Shown here piece after piece: positions 18,257-26,844 of a stretch of 64,000 bases of DNA. The DNA is from an uncultured Lachnospiraceae bacterium (GTDB taxonomy: Bacteria > Bacillota > Clostridia > Lachnospirales > Lachnospiraceae), in assembly GCA_944384105.1 (NCBI GenBank), contig CALWSC010000002.1, forward strand, positions 1 to 64,000. The letters are read 5' to 3'. Made by a program: the position numbers and the translations under genes. The stretch's first letter is position 1. Every line of letters starts with the position of its first letter. The notes under the pieces are model-generated. The model was not told where the DNA came from, did no database searches, and was given only the letters and a program-made list of their open reading frames with translations.

Positions 18257-19213
18257 CTACCTGCTTTTTCCGGTCATGCTGATTCTCGGGTCAATTGCAA
18301 CGTACAGTAAGTCCGTGATGAAAAGTACAATAATATACATCGCCGCGAGAATGACCGTCTCGCCCATGATGATCGACAAGTCCTGGTTATTTACCGCAGT
18401 CACGTAATACTGACCGATTCCCGGGATAGAGAAGATACTCTCAATAAAGAAGGAACCGGTGATGCACATCGCGATAGACATCGGGAGCTGCGTGATGACA
18501 GGAATGAACGAGTTTCTCAAAATATGTTTGCGGATAATCCGCGCTCTGCTAAGCCCCTTGGATTCCGCAGTCAGTACATAGTCCTGGTTAATGACATCCA
18601 GCATGGAGGTCTTTAACAGACGGGCGTACGTTGCTATATAAGTAAAGCATCCGGTCAGCGTCGGAAGCACTGTATATTCCCAGCCTCCAAACCACAGATC
18701 CTTGCCGGCAGGCCATCCGATCGTGGGGAACCACTGCAGGTTTCCTGCGAAAACCTTCTGCAGCAGCAGTCCGAATATCAGATGGGGGACCGATATGAGC
18801 AATACCGACAAGGCTATGACAAGATAATCTGCTATCGTACCTCTCTTAACTGCCGCTAAGATTCCCAGCAGAAGACCCACGACAACGCCGAGAGTCACCT
18901 GCTGAAGACCCAAGCGCGCAGATACCGGAAGACGGTCATGAATCAGACCTCCCACGGTCTGTCCCGCATATACAAAGGATTCTCCGAAGTCTCCGACGCA
19001 GATTCCTTTCATGGTGAGCGCATACCGCTCCATCATGGGCTTGTCGAGCCCGTATTTCTTATACAGATTCTCCTTTACGGTAGGAGACAGCTTGTCCGCA
19101 CGCTCGGAAAGGGGATCCCCCGGTACGGCTTCCAGAAGGAAGAACGTAGCGGTTGCGATCAGAAAGAGCGTCAGAATCATCTCTGCAAGGCGGCGGATTA
19201 AAAATTTACCCAT
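18257..19213 (-). CDS. oppB: Oligopeptide ABC transporter permease OppB
   Basis: 318 aa. Six membrane segments; the EAA loop (ESKGLSRARIIRKHILRN) and SIFSIPGIGQYYV are family signatures. It follows oppA after a 91-base gap that holds a stem-loop, so its expression relative to oppA may be reduced. Confidence 0.95.
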   Translation of the reverse strand: MGKFLIRRLAEMILTLFLIATATFFLLEAVPGDPLSERADKLSPTVKENLYKKYGLDKPMMERYALTMKGICVGDFGESFVYAGQTVGGLIHDRLPVSARLGLQQVTLGVVVGLLLGILAAVKRGTIADYLVIALSVLLISVPHLIFGLLLQKVFAGNLQWFPTIGWPAGKDLWFGGWEYTVLPTLTGCFTYIATYARLLKTSMLDVINQDYVLTAESKGLSRARIIRKHILRNSFIPVITQLPMSIAMCITGSFFIESIFSIPGIGQYYVTAVNNQDLSIIMGETVILAAMYIIVLFITDLLYVAIDPRISMTGKSR

Positions 19214-19240
19214 AGATTCTCTCCCTTTTCTTATAGCAAA

Positions 19241-19268
19241 GAAGAGCTTACAACTCCATAAGCTCTTC
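19241..19268 (-). other. Stem-loop between oppA and oppB
   Basis: A 10-bp perfect stem (19241-19250 with 19259-19268) with an eight-base loop. On the minus strand only TTTGC follows, so it is at best a leaky terminator; hairpins here commonly protect the binding-protein mRNA and make it more abundant than the permease part. Confidence 0.7.
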
Positions 19269-19304
19269 CCTGCGCAAACTTGTTACAGCTTCAACACTGC
19301 CTGA

Positions 19305-21047
19305 TTACTTCTCGATGTAGGTTCTGTAAAGCTCCTGGCTTGCTCCAAAGGAGGATGTGTTGAAATCCTTTACCCAATTCTGGTAGTAATAATGTTTGTC
19401 TCCGTAGTAGATCGGTGCGCATCCGCAGTCGTCCAGAAGGAGGAGCTTCTCCATCTCCTGGTATTTTGCAAGACGCTCAGCAGAATCCTGCACTCCGTTT
19501 AAGGAGTCAATCATCGCATCATACTCCGGATTGCTGTAACGGCCATAAGACGGATATACGCCGGTCTTCATAATATTTAAGAAGTCCAGAGGATCGTTGT
19601 AGTCGCTGGACCAGCTCCACAGGAAAATGTCGAAGTTATACGCATCTCTCTCAGACTGGAACATCGCATAATCACCCACCGTGTTCAGCTCTACTTTTAC
19701 TCCCAGATTCTGCTGTAAGGACTGCTGGATATACTCTCTCTCCATCTGATCCTCTGTGGTGTTGCCGTAGTCCAGAAGGACTAACGTGATGTCGCTTGGC
19801 GCGGTTGTAACGCCCAGCTCATCAAGTCCTTCCTGGAACAGTGCCTGCAGCTTTTCAGGATTGTTTGCGTACTCCTCGTACTCAGCCTTGATCGGCTCCT
19901 CTGCCTGACTGCGGTACGACTCGCCGTCCATGGTAATGGCCGGAGCTACCAGACCGTAAGCAGCAGAGTAACGTCCGTATACCGCGGATACCATCTCTTC
20001 TCTGTTAATGGAATAGGAAATCGCTTTTCTTACTTTTACATTCTTCATCAGTCCGGACTTGCCGCCGTTCTGATGATCGTAGCAGATCATAGCAGTCGTC
20101 GGATACTCTGTAGAAAGCGTCTGGATATTTCCAGCCTCTACCTCTGCGTCATACTTTGCGATATAGTCGCCGGATGCATCAAATACGTCGAGCTGTCCGT
20201 TGTCGAACATGGTAGCTGCCGTCACATCCTCCGGCACGCAGTACCAGTTGATCTGGTCGAGCTTCACTTCATCAGCATCCCAGTAGTTCTCGTTCTTTGT
20301 CCAGGTCATGGAGTTGTCCTCCACGAGGTCTGTCATGCAGTACGGTCCGTTGTATACGCACAGCTTCCAGTCCTTGCCCCAGTTGTCGCCCGCTGCCTCG
20401 GCAATATCCTCACGGGTCGGATAAAGCGGCGTTGCTACCAGCTTAGCCTGGAATGTCGGGTCTGCCTCTTTTAAGGTAACTTCAAAGGTATATTCATCGA
20501 TCACCTTGATTGCAACGTCATCGATAGATCCCTGTCCGTTGTAATACTCCTCAGCGCCTGCCACATCGAAGATGAAGGACGCATAATCATATCCGTTTTC
20601 CGGATTGAGCAGGCGTTTCCATCCGTACTCATAATCATTGGCAGTTACCGGCTCTCCGTCAGACCATTTCGCGTCTTTTCTCAGATGGAAGGTATATACC
20701 AGACCGTCGTCGGATACATCGATGGACTCTGCTCCGGCGTAGATGAACTCCTCGCCGTCCGGTCCTGCAACCGCGCGCATCAGTCCCTCATAGCACTCTG
20801 CCATCATCCAGCGCCATCCCATATCCTGTACGTCATAGTTGTTTCCGAAGGTAACTGCGCGCAGATTGATCTGCTGTCCGCCGCTGCCTGATGTGTCTGC
20901 ATCCTGTCCTGCGTTCTCGGCAGTGCTCGTGGTGTTATTGTCCGCCGTCGCCACCTGTGTTTCGCCGTCTCCGCCGCAGCCGGCGAGCAGACCCGCTGCC
21001 ATGGCTCCCGCCATAAGAAGAGACAAAAGCTTTGTTCTTTTTTTCAT
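19305..21047 (-). CDS. oppA: Oligopeptide-binding lipoprotein OppA
   Basis: 580 aa. Signal peptide with lipobox LLAGC (Cys24), then a Thr/Ser/Asp-rich linker and a cluster C (SBP_bac_5) binding fold: KDAKWSDGEPVTANDYEYGW and FLWSWSSDYNDPLDFLNIM are hallmark regions. Captures peptides outside the cell for OppBCDF. It lies 35 bases after the desulfidase-like gene and is probably in the same transcript. Confidence 0.95.
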   Translation of the reverse strand: MKKRTKLLSLLMAGAMAAGLLAGCGGDGETQVATADNNTTSTAENAGQDADTSGSGGQQINLRAVTFGNNYDVQDMGWRWMMAECYEGLMRAVAGPDGEEFIYAGAESIDVSDDGLVYTFHLRKDAKWSDGEPVTANDYEYGWKRLLNPENGYDYASFIFDVAGAEEYYNGQGSIDDVAIKVIDEYTFEVTLKEADPTFQAKLVATPLYPTREDIAEAAGDNWGKDWKLCVYNGPYCMTDLVEDNSMTWTKNENYWDADEVKLDQINWYCVPEDVTAATMFDNGQLDVFDASGDYIAKYDAEVEAGNIQTLSTEYPTTAMICYDHQNGGKSGLMKNVKVRKAISYSINREEMVSAVYGRYSAAYGLVAPAITMDGESYRSQAEEPIKAEYEEYANNPEKLQALFQEGLDELGVTTAPSDITLVLLDYGNTTEDQMEREYIQQSLQQNLGVKVELNTVGDYAMFQSERDAYNFDIFLWSWSSDYNDPLDFLNIMKTGVYPSYGRYSNPEYDAMIDSLNGVQDSAERLAKYQEMEKLLLLDDCGCAPIYYGDKHYYYQNWVKDFNTSSFGASQELYRTYIEK

Positions 21048-21082
21048 TTTCTTTCCTCCTTGTTTTTATTTACACGCTCCGC

Positions 21083-22366
21083 TTAATCGCAGTGCGTCAT
21101 AATACGGATAATTTCCTCGTCCGTCTCGTTCATCGCATTTCCGCCGAGACGGCACACATTCCGGATAGTATTCTCCACACCCTTGGATACAATGCCGTCC
21201 TCGGCATAGAACTGCTGTCCGTTCGTGTACATATAGTACCCCAGAATGCCTGCTTCCACGGAAGAAGCGATCTTTGCTGCACAGGACGCCTTCGCGCCGT
21301 CGCAGAAGATACCGGATACGGTTGCCAGAGAATTCACAAGTGTGTGAGAAATCTCCTCCTCGCGCCCTCCGAACAGGTATGCGATTCCGCAGCCTGCCGC
21401 ACAGCCGGCGCTCACAGCTCCGCAGAATGCGGAAAGTGGTCCGATGCCATGCTTGATATGGACTGCCGTCAGATTCGAGACTGCAAGCGCGCGGTAGAGC
21501 TCCTCCTGCGAGCTTCTCAGGCGCTCCGCATATACAATCACCGGCACAGATACCGTAATTCCCTGATTGCCGCTTCCGGAGTTAATTACAACCGGGAGTT
21601 CGCAACCGCTCATACGCGCGTCGGAACCAGCTGCAGCCATGGCTTTGCTCATGATCTTCACATCGTCGCCGTATGTCTTGATCAGAGTGCTTCCGATATT
21701 GGCACCCCAGTCGTTCTGCATTCCCTCCAATGCAATCGCGTAATTATAGGAAATCTGCCGATCCAGAACTTCTTTTACGTCTGCAATGTCCATATCCTCG
21801 GCGAAGCGGACAATATTCTCAATCGTCAGCAGACTTCTGTCTGCCTTTGCTTCTTTGCCCTCACAGACAGAAGCGTCCTCATGGTAAATCATTTCCCCAT
21901 CTCTGCGAATGTATGCAATATTGCAGTGCGTCCTTGAAATTCTCACCTCCGCGCTGTGACCGGCCGCGTATACCCTAACCAGAATATCCAGCTTTTCACC
22001 GTTCTCAAGCGGTTTTACGCTGATCGGTACGCGCTCCAGGTATTCGCACATCGCATGCTTCTGCTCAGGTGTCACCTCGGCGATGACCTCCAGCTTCTTA
22101 TCCGGATTTCCGCCCACAATACCTGCTGCAGCCGCAGCCGGAATGCCTTTAAGCCCGTCCGTATTCGGCACAATCACACTCTTTACATTCTTAATAATAT
22201 TTCCGCTTGCATGGATCTCAACCCGCTCCGGCAATGCTCCCAGCACTTCTCTTGCCTTTGCCGCGCAGTATGCAAGCGAAATCGGCTCCGTACACCCGAA
22301 GGCCGGAACCAGCTCCTCCTTGAGAATCTGCACATAGGTGCGGTATACATCTTCTGACAGCCGCAT
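21083..22366 (-). CDS. cyuA: L-cysteine desulfidase / L-serine dehydratase-like protein (UPF0597, CyuA/YhaM type)
   Basis: 427 aa from ATG 22366, which has GGAGGG nine bases upstream; the frame stays open to 22597 but the extra 77 residues are the leader region. Family blocks: FGCTEPIS near the N-terminus, SGCELPVVINSGSGNQG in the middle, CAAGCGIAY and FCDGAKASCA in the C-terminal half; these cysteines are the ligands expected for the [4Fe-4S] cluster used in non-PLP dehydration/desulfuration. In enterobacteria CyuA releases pyruvate, ammonia and sulfide from L-cysteine. First gene of an operon with oppABCDF and divergent from a LysR regulator, suggesting use of cysteine from imported peptides. 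A serine dehydratase activity is possible. Confidence 0.85.
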   Translation of the reverse strand: MRLSEDVYRTYVQILKEELVPAFGCTEPISLAYCAAKAREVLGALPERVEIHASGNIIKNVKSVIVPNTDGLKGIPAAAAAGIVGGNPDKKLEVIAEVTPEQKHAMCEYLERVPISVKPLENGEKLDILVRVYAAGHSAEVRISRTHCNIAYIRRDGEMIYHEDASVCEGKEAKADRSLLTIENIVRFAEDMDIADVKEVLDRQISYNYAIALEGMQNDWGANIGSTLIKTYGDDVKIMSKAMAAAGSDARMSGCELPVVINSGSGNQGITVSVPVIVYAERLRSSQEELYRALAVSNLTAVHIKHGIGPLSAFCGAVSAGCAAGCGIAYLFGGREEEISHTLVNSLATVSGIFCDGAKASCAAKIASSVEAGILGYYMYTNGQQFYAEDGIVSKGVENTIRNVCRLGGNAMNETDEEIIRIMTHCD

Positions 22367-22410
22367 CTGTCTACTCCCTCCTTTTTGTCTGTCAGGACTC
22401 CCAGATAGCA

Positions 22411-22451
22411 AAAAGCGTACACACCCTCCCGCGTGCCGGGATGCGTGTACG
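22411..22451 (-). terminator. Terminator-like hairpin inside the 5' leader of the cyuA-opp operon (possible attenuator)
   Basis: On the minus strand a stem of 7 bp (22451-22445 with 22422-22416) continues with CATCCCG/CGGGAGG pairing and is followed at once by CTTTTTGC. It lies between the candidate promoter (22511-22539) and the gene start at 22366, so it would stop transcription before the gene unless relieved. Confidence 0.65.
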
Positions 22452-22510
22452 TTTCGATAAGACTCCTTTGTATTATAGAAACATAAATCAGACTTTTTTT
22501 GACATGAAAG

Positions 22511-22539
22511 ATTATAACATAAAACTTGCATTATTAAAA
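22511..22539 (-). promoter_or_regulatory. Candidate promoter of the cyuA-opp operon
   Basis: On the minus strand TATAAT (22516-22511) with a 17-base spacer and a weak -35 TTTTAA (22539-22534). Transcription would start near 22504 and give a leader of about 138 bases. The weak -35 fits activation by the divergent LysR protein. Confidence 0.55.
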
Positions 22540-22560
22540 ATGAAAATATATAATATGCTA

Positions 22561-22577
22561 TATCAGTATTTTTGATA
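22561..22577. promoter_or_regulatory. Candidate LysR operator
   Basis: TATCA-N7-TGATA is a 17-base interrupted palindrome in the divergent interval, about 45 bases upstream of the cyuA -10 box and 69 bases before the LysR gene, the usual place for a LysR-family site. Confidence 0.45.
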
Positions 22578-22645
22578 AGAAAGAAAATGTCCACCAAAAT
22601 TTTTTCGGTATTTTACTGTTTTGTCAAAAAAGGAGCGATGAACGC

Positions 22646-23536
22646 ATGGAACTGAAAAATATTCACACTTTTATTCGAGTTGCTGAGTATGAGAACTTTA
22701 CCAAAGCGGCAAAGGAGCTCGGATACGCTCAGTCTACCGTCACTCTGCAGATTCAGCAGTTGGAAAATGAACTCCGCGCCAACCTGTTTGAGCGCTACGG
22801 AAAGCGCATCGCCCTCTCTGCTGCGGGACGGGAATTTTTAAAGTACGCATATCAGATTTCCAAATACGAGTCCATGGCACTCGAGCATTTCCACCGGACG
22901 GAGGAACCGGAGGGGCATTTGAAGATCGGTGTAATGGATACGCTGTGTTCCTCTGAATACACGGATCTGTTCTACACCTTCCAGGAGAAATATCCGAAGA
23001 TTACCATGTATCTTGAGATTGTGACTACACTGCAGGCTATGGAGGCTCTCGACAAAGGCAAGTTTGATCTGATCTTTCTGCTCGACAAGAGGATCACACG
23101 GCCGAACTGGGAAACCGCCAAGGAATTTCCCGCCGCAATTGCCTTTTTCTGCTCCAGCCGCCACGCACTCGCAAATGCGTCCTCTGTGACCTTAGACAGG
23201 CTGCTCCAGGAACGTTTTATTCTTACGGAACAGAGCTGCAACTACAGGGATGTCTTTGAAAATGATCTCGCCTCTGCCGGCAAAAGACTGAACTGCGCAA
23301 TGGAAATCGGCCATACCGACTTTATCATCAATGCCGTTTCCCGACAGCTGGGCATCGGGCTGCTGCCGCTTTTTACCTTAAAGGAAGCGCTTGCAAAAGG
23401 CGACATCTCCCTGATCCGGATGAAGGATTATCAGATCCAACTTGCAGTTCAGGTTATCTACAGCCCACAGCGCAGAGTCTCACTGCCGCTTCGCACCATG
23501 CTTGCGGAGCTCGATCATTTCTATCCCGAAAAATAG
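22646..23536 (+). CDS. LysR-family transcriptional regulator
   Basis: 296 aa. N-terminal winged helix (MELKNIHTFIRVAEYENFTK...QSTVTLQIQQLENEL as separate motifs), then a LysR substrate-binding domain (about 90-290). AAGGAG precedes the ATG. Divergent from cyuA-oppABCDF with a palindrome and a promoter in the shared interval, so it most likely controls that operon. The ligand is not evident; cysteine, a derivative or a peptide product would fit the neighbourhood. Confidence 0.92.
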   Translation: MELKNIHTFIRVAEYENFTKAAKELGYAQSTVTLQIQQLENELRANLFERYGKRIALSAAGREFLKYAYQISKYESMALEHFHRTEEPEGHLKIGVMDTLCSSEYTDLFYTFQEKYPKITMYLEIVTTLQAMEALDKGKFDLIFLLDKRITRPNWETAKEFPAAIAFFCSSRHALANASSVTLDRLLQERFILTEQSCNYRDVFENDLASAGKRLNCAMEIGHTDFIINAVSRQLGIGLLPLFTLKEALAKGDISLIRMKDYQIQLAVQVIYSPQRRVSLPLRTMLAELDHFYPEK

Positions 23537-23562
23537 GCAGTGCCCCGCACGCGGGGCACTGC
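23537..23562 (+). terminator. Terminator hairpin between LysR and lnpA
   Basis: GC-rich near-perfect inverted repeat (12 bp arms, two-base loop) directly after the LysR stop; only a mixed T-rich tail (TCTTATCTTA) follows. Shared by the two converging genes. Confidence 0.65.
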
Positions 23563-23569
23563 TCTTATC

Positions 23570-25726
23570 TTATACCTCGTACCACAGAATCTCGTTTTCT
23601 TTCAGTTCCAGATCGAACTGAGAGCCGTCGCCGCGGTAGATCGTTGTCTTCTGTACGTCATCTGTGTTATTTACCACGCAGAATTTGCCGTTGTGCGGAT
23701 ATGCGTGGACATCCACGTTGCAGTTTGTGCTGAACCACTTGTGAAGCCCTGCCTCATCCCCTGCGCTCCAGAGAATCGCACGGTGCAGGATACGGCTGTT
23801 CTCAAAGCTGTACGGAAGTCCGCTGATGTATACGGCGCGTCCCTTACCGAACTCATTGACCGCCATCTGCACTTCCTTCTCTCTCTGAACCAGAATTGTA
23901 GTTCCTTCGAGCGCATAGATATTCTTCTTGCCCTCCCCGAAGTTTACTTCACCCTGTACATCCTCGAGAATAAAGTGCTCATGCTCATCCCAGTTATACT
24001 TATCATATCCCAGAGTAAAGCCTGTCTCCTCTTCAACGCCCAGCACTCCTGAGAGCTGGAAGAAGCGTCCCTGGCTTTGATGTGCAGTTGGCTCACCGAC
24101 GCCGATAAATCCGCCTCCATTGTATACAAACTTCTTAATCGCCTCGACAATTGCTGGATTACACCAATATTCTCCGCCCGTATGCGCGGTATCTGCATCA
24201 CCCACGTTAATAATGACATCGATTCCGTTTAAAATCTCCGGATCGTGCAGAATATCCTCAAAGCTGATGAATTTTACATCCATTGCAGCTCCGGAAAGTG
24301 CCTCAATCACACCTGCATAAGAGTAGTTCTGCTTCTGATACAGCGCGTGGTGTACCATGTGGCACCCCCATGCGCGCATCTTTCCCCAGCAGTTCAAAAC
24401 AGCCACCGTCTTGCTGCAGTAAGGAGTGGTTCCTTTTACATTCTCATACAGCGTGCGGAACTCATTGCAGACCTGCTCCACATAGTCCATGAAATCCGGA
24501 AACTGAATAGCCAGCTTTAAGTATCCTCCGTATCCGATGCGGTCGATCGGTTTTCTCAGAATCGCACGTCTTGCTGTTACCCAGTTCTCTTTTGCTTCCT
24601 TGACCGGATTGCCTCCCTCGTGGAATACATCCGGGAAGAAGTACGGCAGAAGACGTCCCTCGGTATATTTCACGCCCGGGATATCGCTGATCAGACGCAG
24701 TGTGGAACCATTTCCCACACTTCCCACGACAGCGTCCAGTCCCATAGACTTGAACTCCTCCATGAACGGCTCTGTTCCAATCCAGTGATCTCCCAGGAAC
24801 ATCATTGCCTCTTTGCCGTACTCGTGGGTGATGTCAACCATCTCTTTCACAATCTTGGCAACTTCTCTTCTCTGAAAGCTCTGGAAATCCCTGTACTCTT
24901 TGGACGGGATTCTATACTGGTTGTTATAGTATCCCTGGTCGATGATAAATTCCGGACGGAACTTGTAACCCGCCTCTTTCTCAAACTGCTCCAGAATGTA
25001 CGGGCTTACGGAAGCGGAGTATCCGTACCAGTCTACATACTTCTCCCTCGCCAGCTCATCGAAGATCAGCGTGAACTGGTGGAAAAATGTTGTGTATCGA
25101 AGCACATTAACGTATGGGTGCTCCTCGATGAATCTGCGCAGGCGCTTCATCGTGAACTCGTGGGTCTTCGGCTGGCGCACATCGAATGTAATCTGGTGTT
25201 CCACTCCCTGCCAGGAGTTCGTCACTGCATTATACATATGGACCGGATCCCACATAATATATGCAAGGAAGCTCACCGTATAATCATGGAAAGGAATGGT
25301 CTCGATCACCATGTCTCCCTTTTCCTCATCGTAGCTCCAGCGGTCTGTCGGAACTACCTCGCCCGTCGTTCTGTCGACAACTTCCCACCAGCGGCGGATG
25401 TCGTCTCTGCTGTTGGGTGTGAGCATATCCGGATATAATCCCTTCATCAGATGGATGGAAAGCTGTTCTTTGTCCGCATTGTAGAACGGGGTCATCACGT
25501 ACATCTGCTGAATCTCATCCGGGTTCGCCTTCGCCCACTCATTGTCTTTTCTCGTTGTATAATAAGTTTTGTAAATTTTCGCATCTGCATCTTTCAGCTC
25601 CGCCGGGAAATCGGTTCCGTCGCAGTCGCGCAGAGCGTCTGCTCCCCAGCGCTTTAACAGTTCGAGTGTCTCCGGTACGACATCCAGGTCTGTCGGAATC
25701 GTCACACGCCCTTTCAGTGTTTCCAT
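23570..25726 (-). CDS. lnpA: 1,3-beta-galactosyl-N-acetylhexosamine phosphorylase (GH112)
   Basis: 718 aa, the size of clostridial GH112 enzymes. ATG 25726 has AGGAGG eight bases upstream; the open frame to 25909 is not needed. The protein aligns along its length in my recollection with LNB/GNB phosphorylases: start METLKGRVTIPTD, TIM-barrel region with GDHWIGTEPF, where Asp313 falls at the number of the acid catalyst described for the Bifidobacterium enzyme, and GEPTAHQ in the later domain. It splits lacto-N-biose or galacto-N-biose with phosphate into galactose-1-phosphate and the N-acetylhexosamine, in the cytoplasm. Cousins in this family prefer galactosyl-rhamnose, which I cannot exclude. 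Transcribed alone, divergent from an AraC regulator; no kinase, GalT, GalE or LNB importer is adjacent. Confidence 0.9.
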   Translation of the reverse strand: METLKGRVTIPTDLDVVPETLELLKRWGADALRDCDGTDFPAELKDADAKIYKTYYTTRKDNEWAKANPDEIQQMYVMTPFYNADKEQLSIHLMKGLYPDMLTPNSRDDIRRWWEVVDRTTGEVVPTDRWSYDEEKGDMVIETIPFHDYTVSFLAYIMWDPVHMYNAVTNSWQGVEHQITFDVRQPKTHEFTMKRLRRFIEEHPYVNVLRYTTFFHQFTLIFDELAREKYVDWYGYSASVSPYILEQFEKEAGYKFRPEFIIDQGYYNNQYRIPSKEYRDFQSFQRREVAKIVKEMVDITHEYGKEAMMFLGDHWIGTEPFMEEFKSMGLDAVVGSVGNGSTLRLISDIPGVKYTEGRLLPYFFPDVFHEGGNPVKEAKENWVTARRAILRKPIDRIGYGGYLKLAIQFPDFMDYVEQVCNEFRTLYENVKGTTPYCSKTVAVLNCWGKMRAWGCHMVHHALYQKQNYSYAGVIEALSGAAMDVKFISFEDILHDPEILNGIDVIINVGDADTAHTGGEYWCNPAIVEAIKKFVYNGGGFIGVGEPTAHQSQGRFFQLSGVLGVEEETGFTLGYDKYNWDEHEHFILEDVQGEVNFGEGKKNIYALEGTTILVQREKEVQMAVNEFGKGRAVYISGLPYSFENSRILHRAILWSAGDEAGLHKWFSTNCNVDVHAYPHNGKFCVVNNTDDVQKTTIYRGDGSQFDLELKENEILWYEV

Positions 25727-25864
25727 CTTTATTTCCTCCTCTATTTTACTGCTCGCTTTTCGCCTCACGGCTATACCGTAATCATATCGGATGACTTCTG
25801 AGCGCACAACAGGAGTTCTTGTCTTTATTTTTAGTGTAGTTGCTTTTTTATACGGTATGAATTC

Positions 25865-25893
25865 TTGAATATCTTCTGTTTTTTTGATATACT
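25865..25893 (+). promoter_or_regulatory. Promoter of the AraC-type regulator gene
   Basis: TTGAAT (25865-25870), 17-base spacer, TATACT (25888-25893): close to the housekeeping consensus, 60 bases before the gene start. Confidence 0.65.
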
Positions 25894-25953
25894 TAGGAAA
25901 GCAATTCATCTAAATTAACCGAATAGCCATTTTTGCAACCAGGAGGAATTTCT

Positions 25954-26793
25954 ATGGCATGTGCGCGCTCAGAGCTTCCGGAATTTCCGGCGGCTCCATC
26001 CGGCTGCCGGCTTTTGTTCTCCTCCCACTCAAAGTATGAGCGGGACTGGCAGAGCTACAGACACACGCACCGTTTTGCCGAGCTTTTTTACGTCTGTGCG
26101 GGAAACGGTTCATTCTGCGTGGAGGATAATTCGTTCCCCATCGCCCGGCATACCGTAATCCTTGTCAACCCTAACATTGTCCACACGGAAATTTCAAGCC
26201 AGAATTCACCGCTTGAATATATTTCTCTCGGGGTCGAGGATTTGCATTTTGCTTTTGAAGCTGACAGAGAGTATCTGATTTTCCATGATTTCACAGCGCA
26301 GTCAAATCTTTCATTTTATTTTCACTCCATCCATGAGGAAATGGAGGCAAGGGAAGCTTCCTATGAGGCTGTCTGCCGCAGCCTGCTCGATATTCTGCTC
26401 ATTAAGCTGCTGCGCGCGACGCGCTATCCGACCGAGAACACCCCGTCCAGGAGCGTAAACCGGGAGTGCAGCCGCGCCAAACGGTATATTGACGCAAACT
26501 TTGCGCTCCCGCTCTCCCTCGATGACCTTGCAGCCGTCGCGCACCTGAATAAGTATTATTTTGCGCACACATTTGCGCAGACGTACGGCATCTCGCCCAT
26601 GAATTATCTGACGCAGCGCAGGATCATCAGCAGCCAGGAACTGCTGCGCTCCACAGATCTGGGAATTGCGGAGATCGCACACCAGTGCGGCTTCTCTTCC
26701 CAGAGTTACTTCGCCCAGTGCTTCCGCCGAAGCTGCAGCATGACGGCTGCACAGTACCGCAGGCAGTACAGCACCGGAGATTTTTCTGTCTAA
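25954..26793 (+). CDS. AraC-family transcriptional regulator with cupin sensor domain
   Basis: 279 aa from ATG 25954 (AGGAGG seven bases upstream). N-terminal AraC-type cupin (about 20-150; HRFAELFYVCAGNGSF) and C-terminal double helix-turn-helix (about 180-279; SLDDLAAVAHLNKYYFAHTF and IAEIAHQCGFSSQSYFAQCF regions). Such regulators bind a sugar in the cupin and activate an adjacent operon. Divergent from lnpA, so control of lnpA by a host-glycan sugar is the likely role. Confidence 0.92.
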   Translation: MACARSELPEFPAAPSGCRLLFSSHSKYERDWQSYRHTHRFAELFYVCAGNGSFCVEDNSFPIARHTVILVNPNIVHTEISSQNSPLEYISLGVEDLHFAFEADREYLIFHDFTAQSNLSFYFHSIHEEMEAREASYEAVCRSLLDILLIKLLRATRYPTENTPSRSVNRECSRAKRYIDANFALPLSLDDLAAVAHLNKYYFAHTFAQTYGISPMNYLTQRRIISSQELLRSTDLGIAEIAHQCGFSSQSYFAQCFRRSCSMTAAQYRRQYSTGDFSV

Positions 26794-26794
26794 C

Positions 26795-26842
26795 GAAAGC
26801 AGCAAAAGAGAAGCCCTCACGGACTTCTCTTTTGCTGCTTTC
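26795..26842 (+). terminator. Bidirectional terminator between the AraC gene and mrp
   Basis: A 19-bp perfect inverted repeat (26795-26813 with 26824-26842), ten-base loop, just after the AraC stop and just before the converging mrp stop at 26845. Confidence 0.85.
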
Positions 26843-26844
26843 TC

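Noticed and set aside
21032..21937. 301-codon plus-strand open frame
   Set aside because: Antisense shadow of the cyuA-like gene.
22183..22422. GTG-started leader frame overlapping the cyuA start
   Set aside because: Starts within the terminator hairpin and has only a chance GGAGG before it; not credible as a leader peptide.
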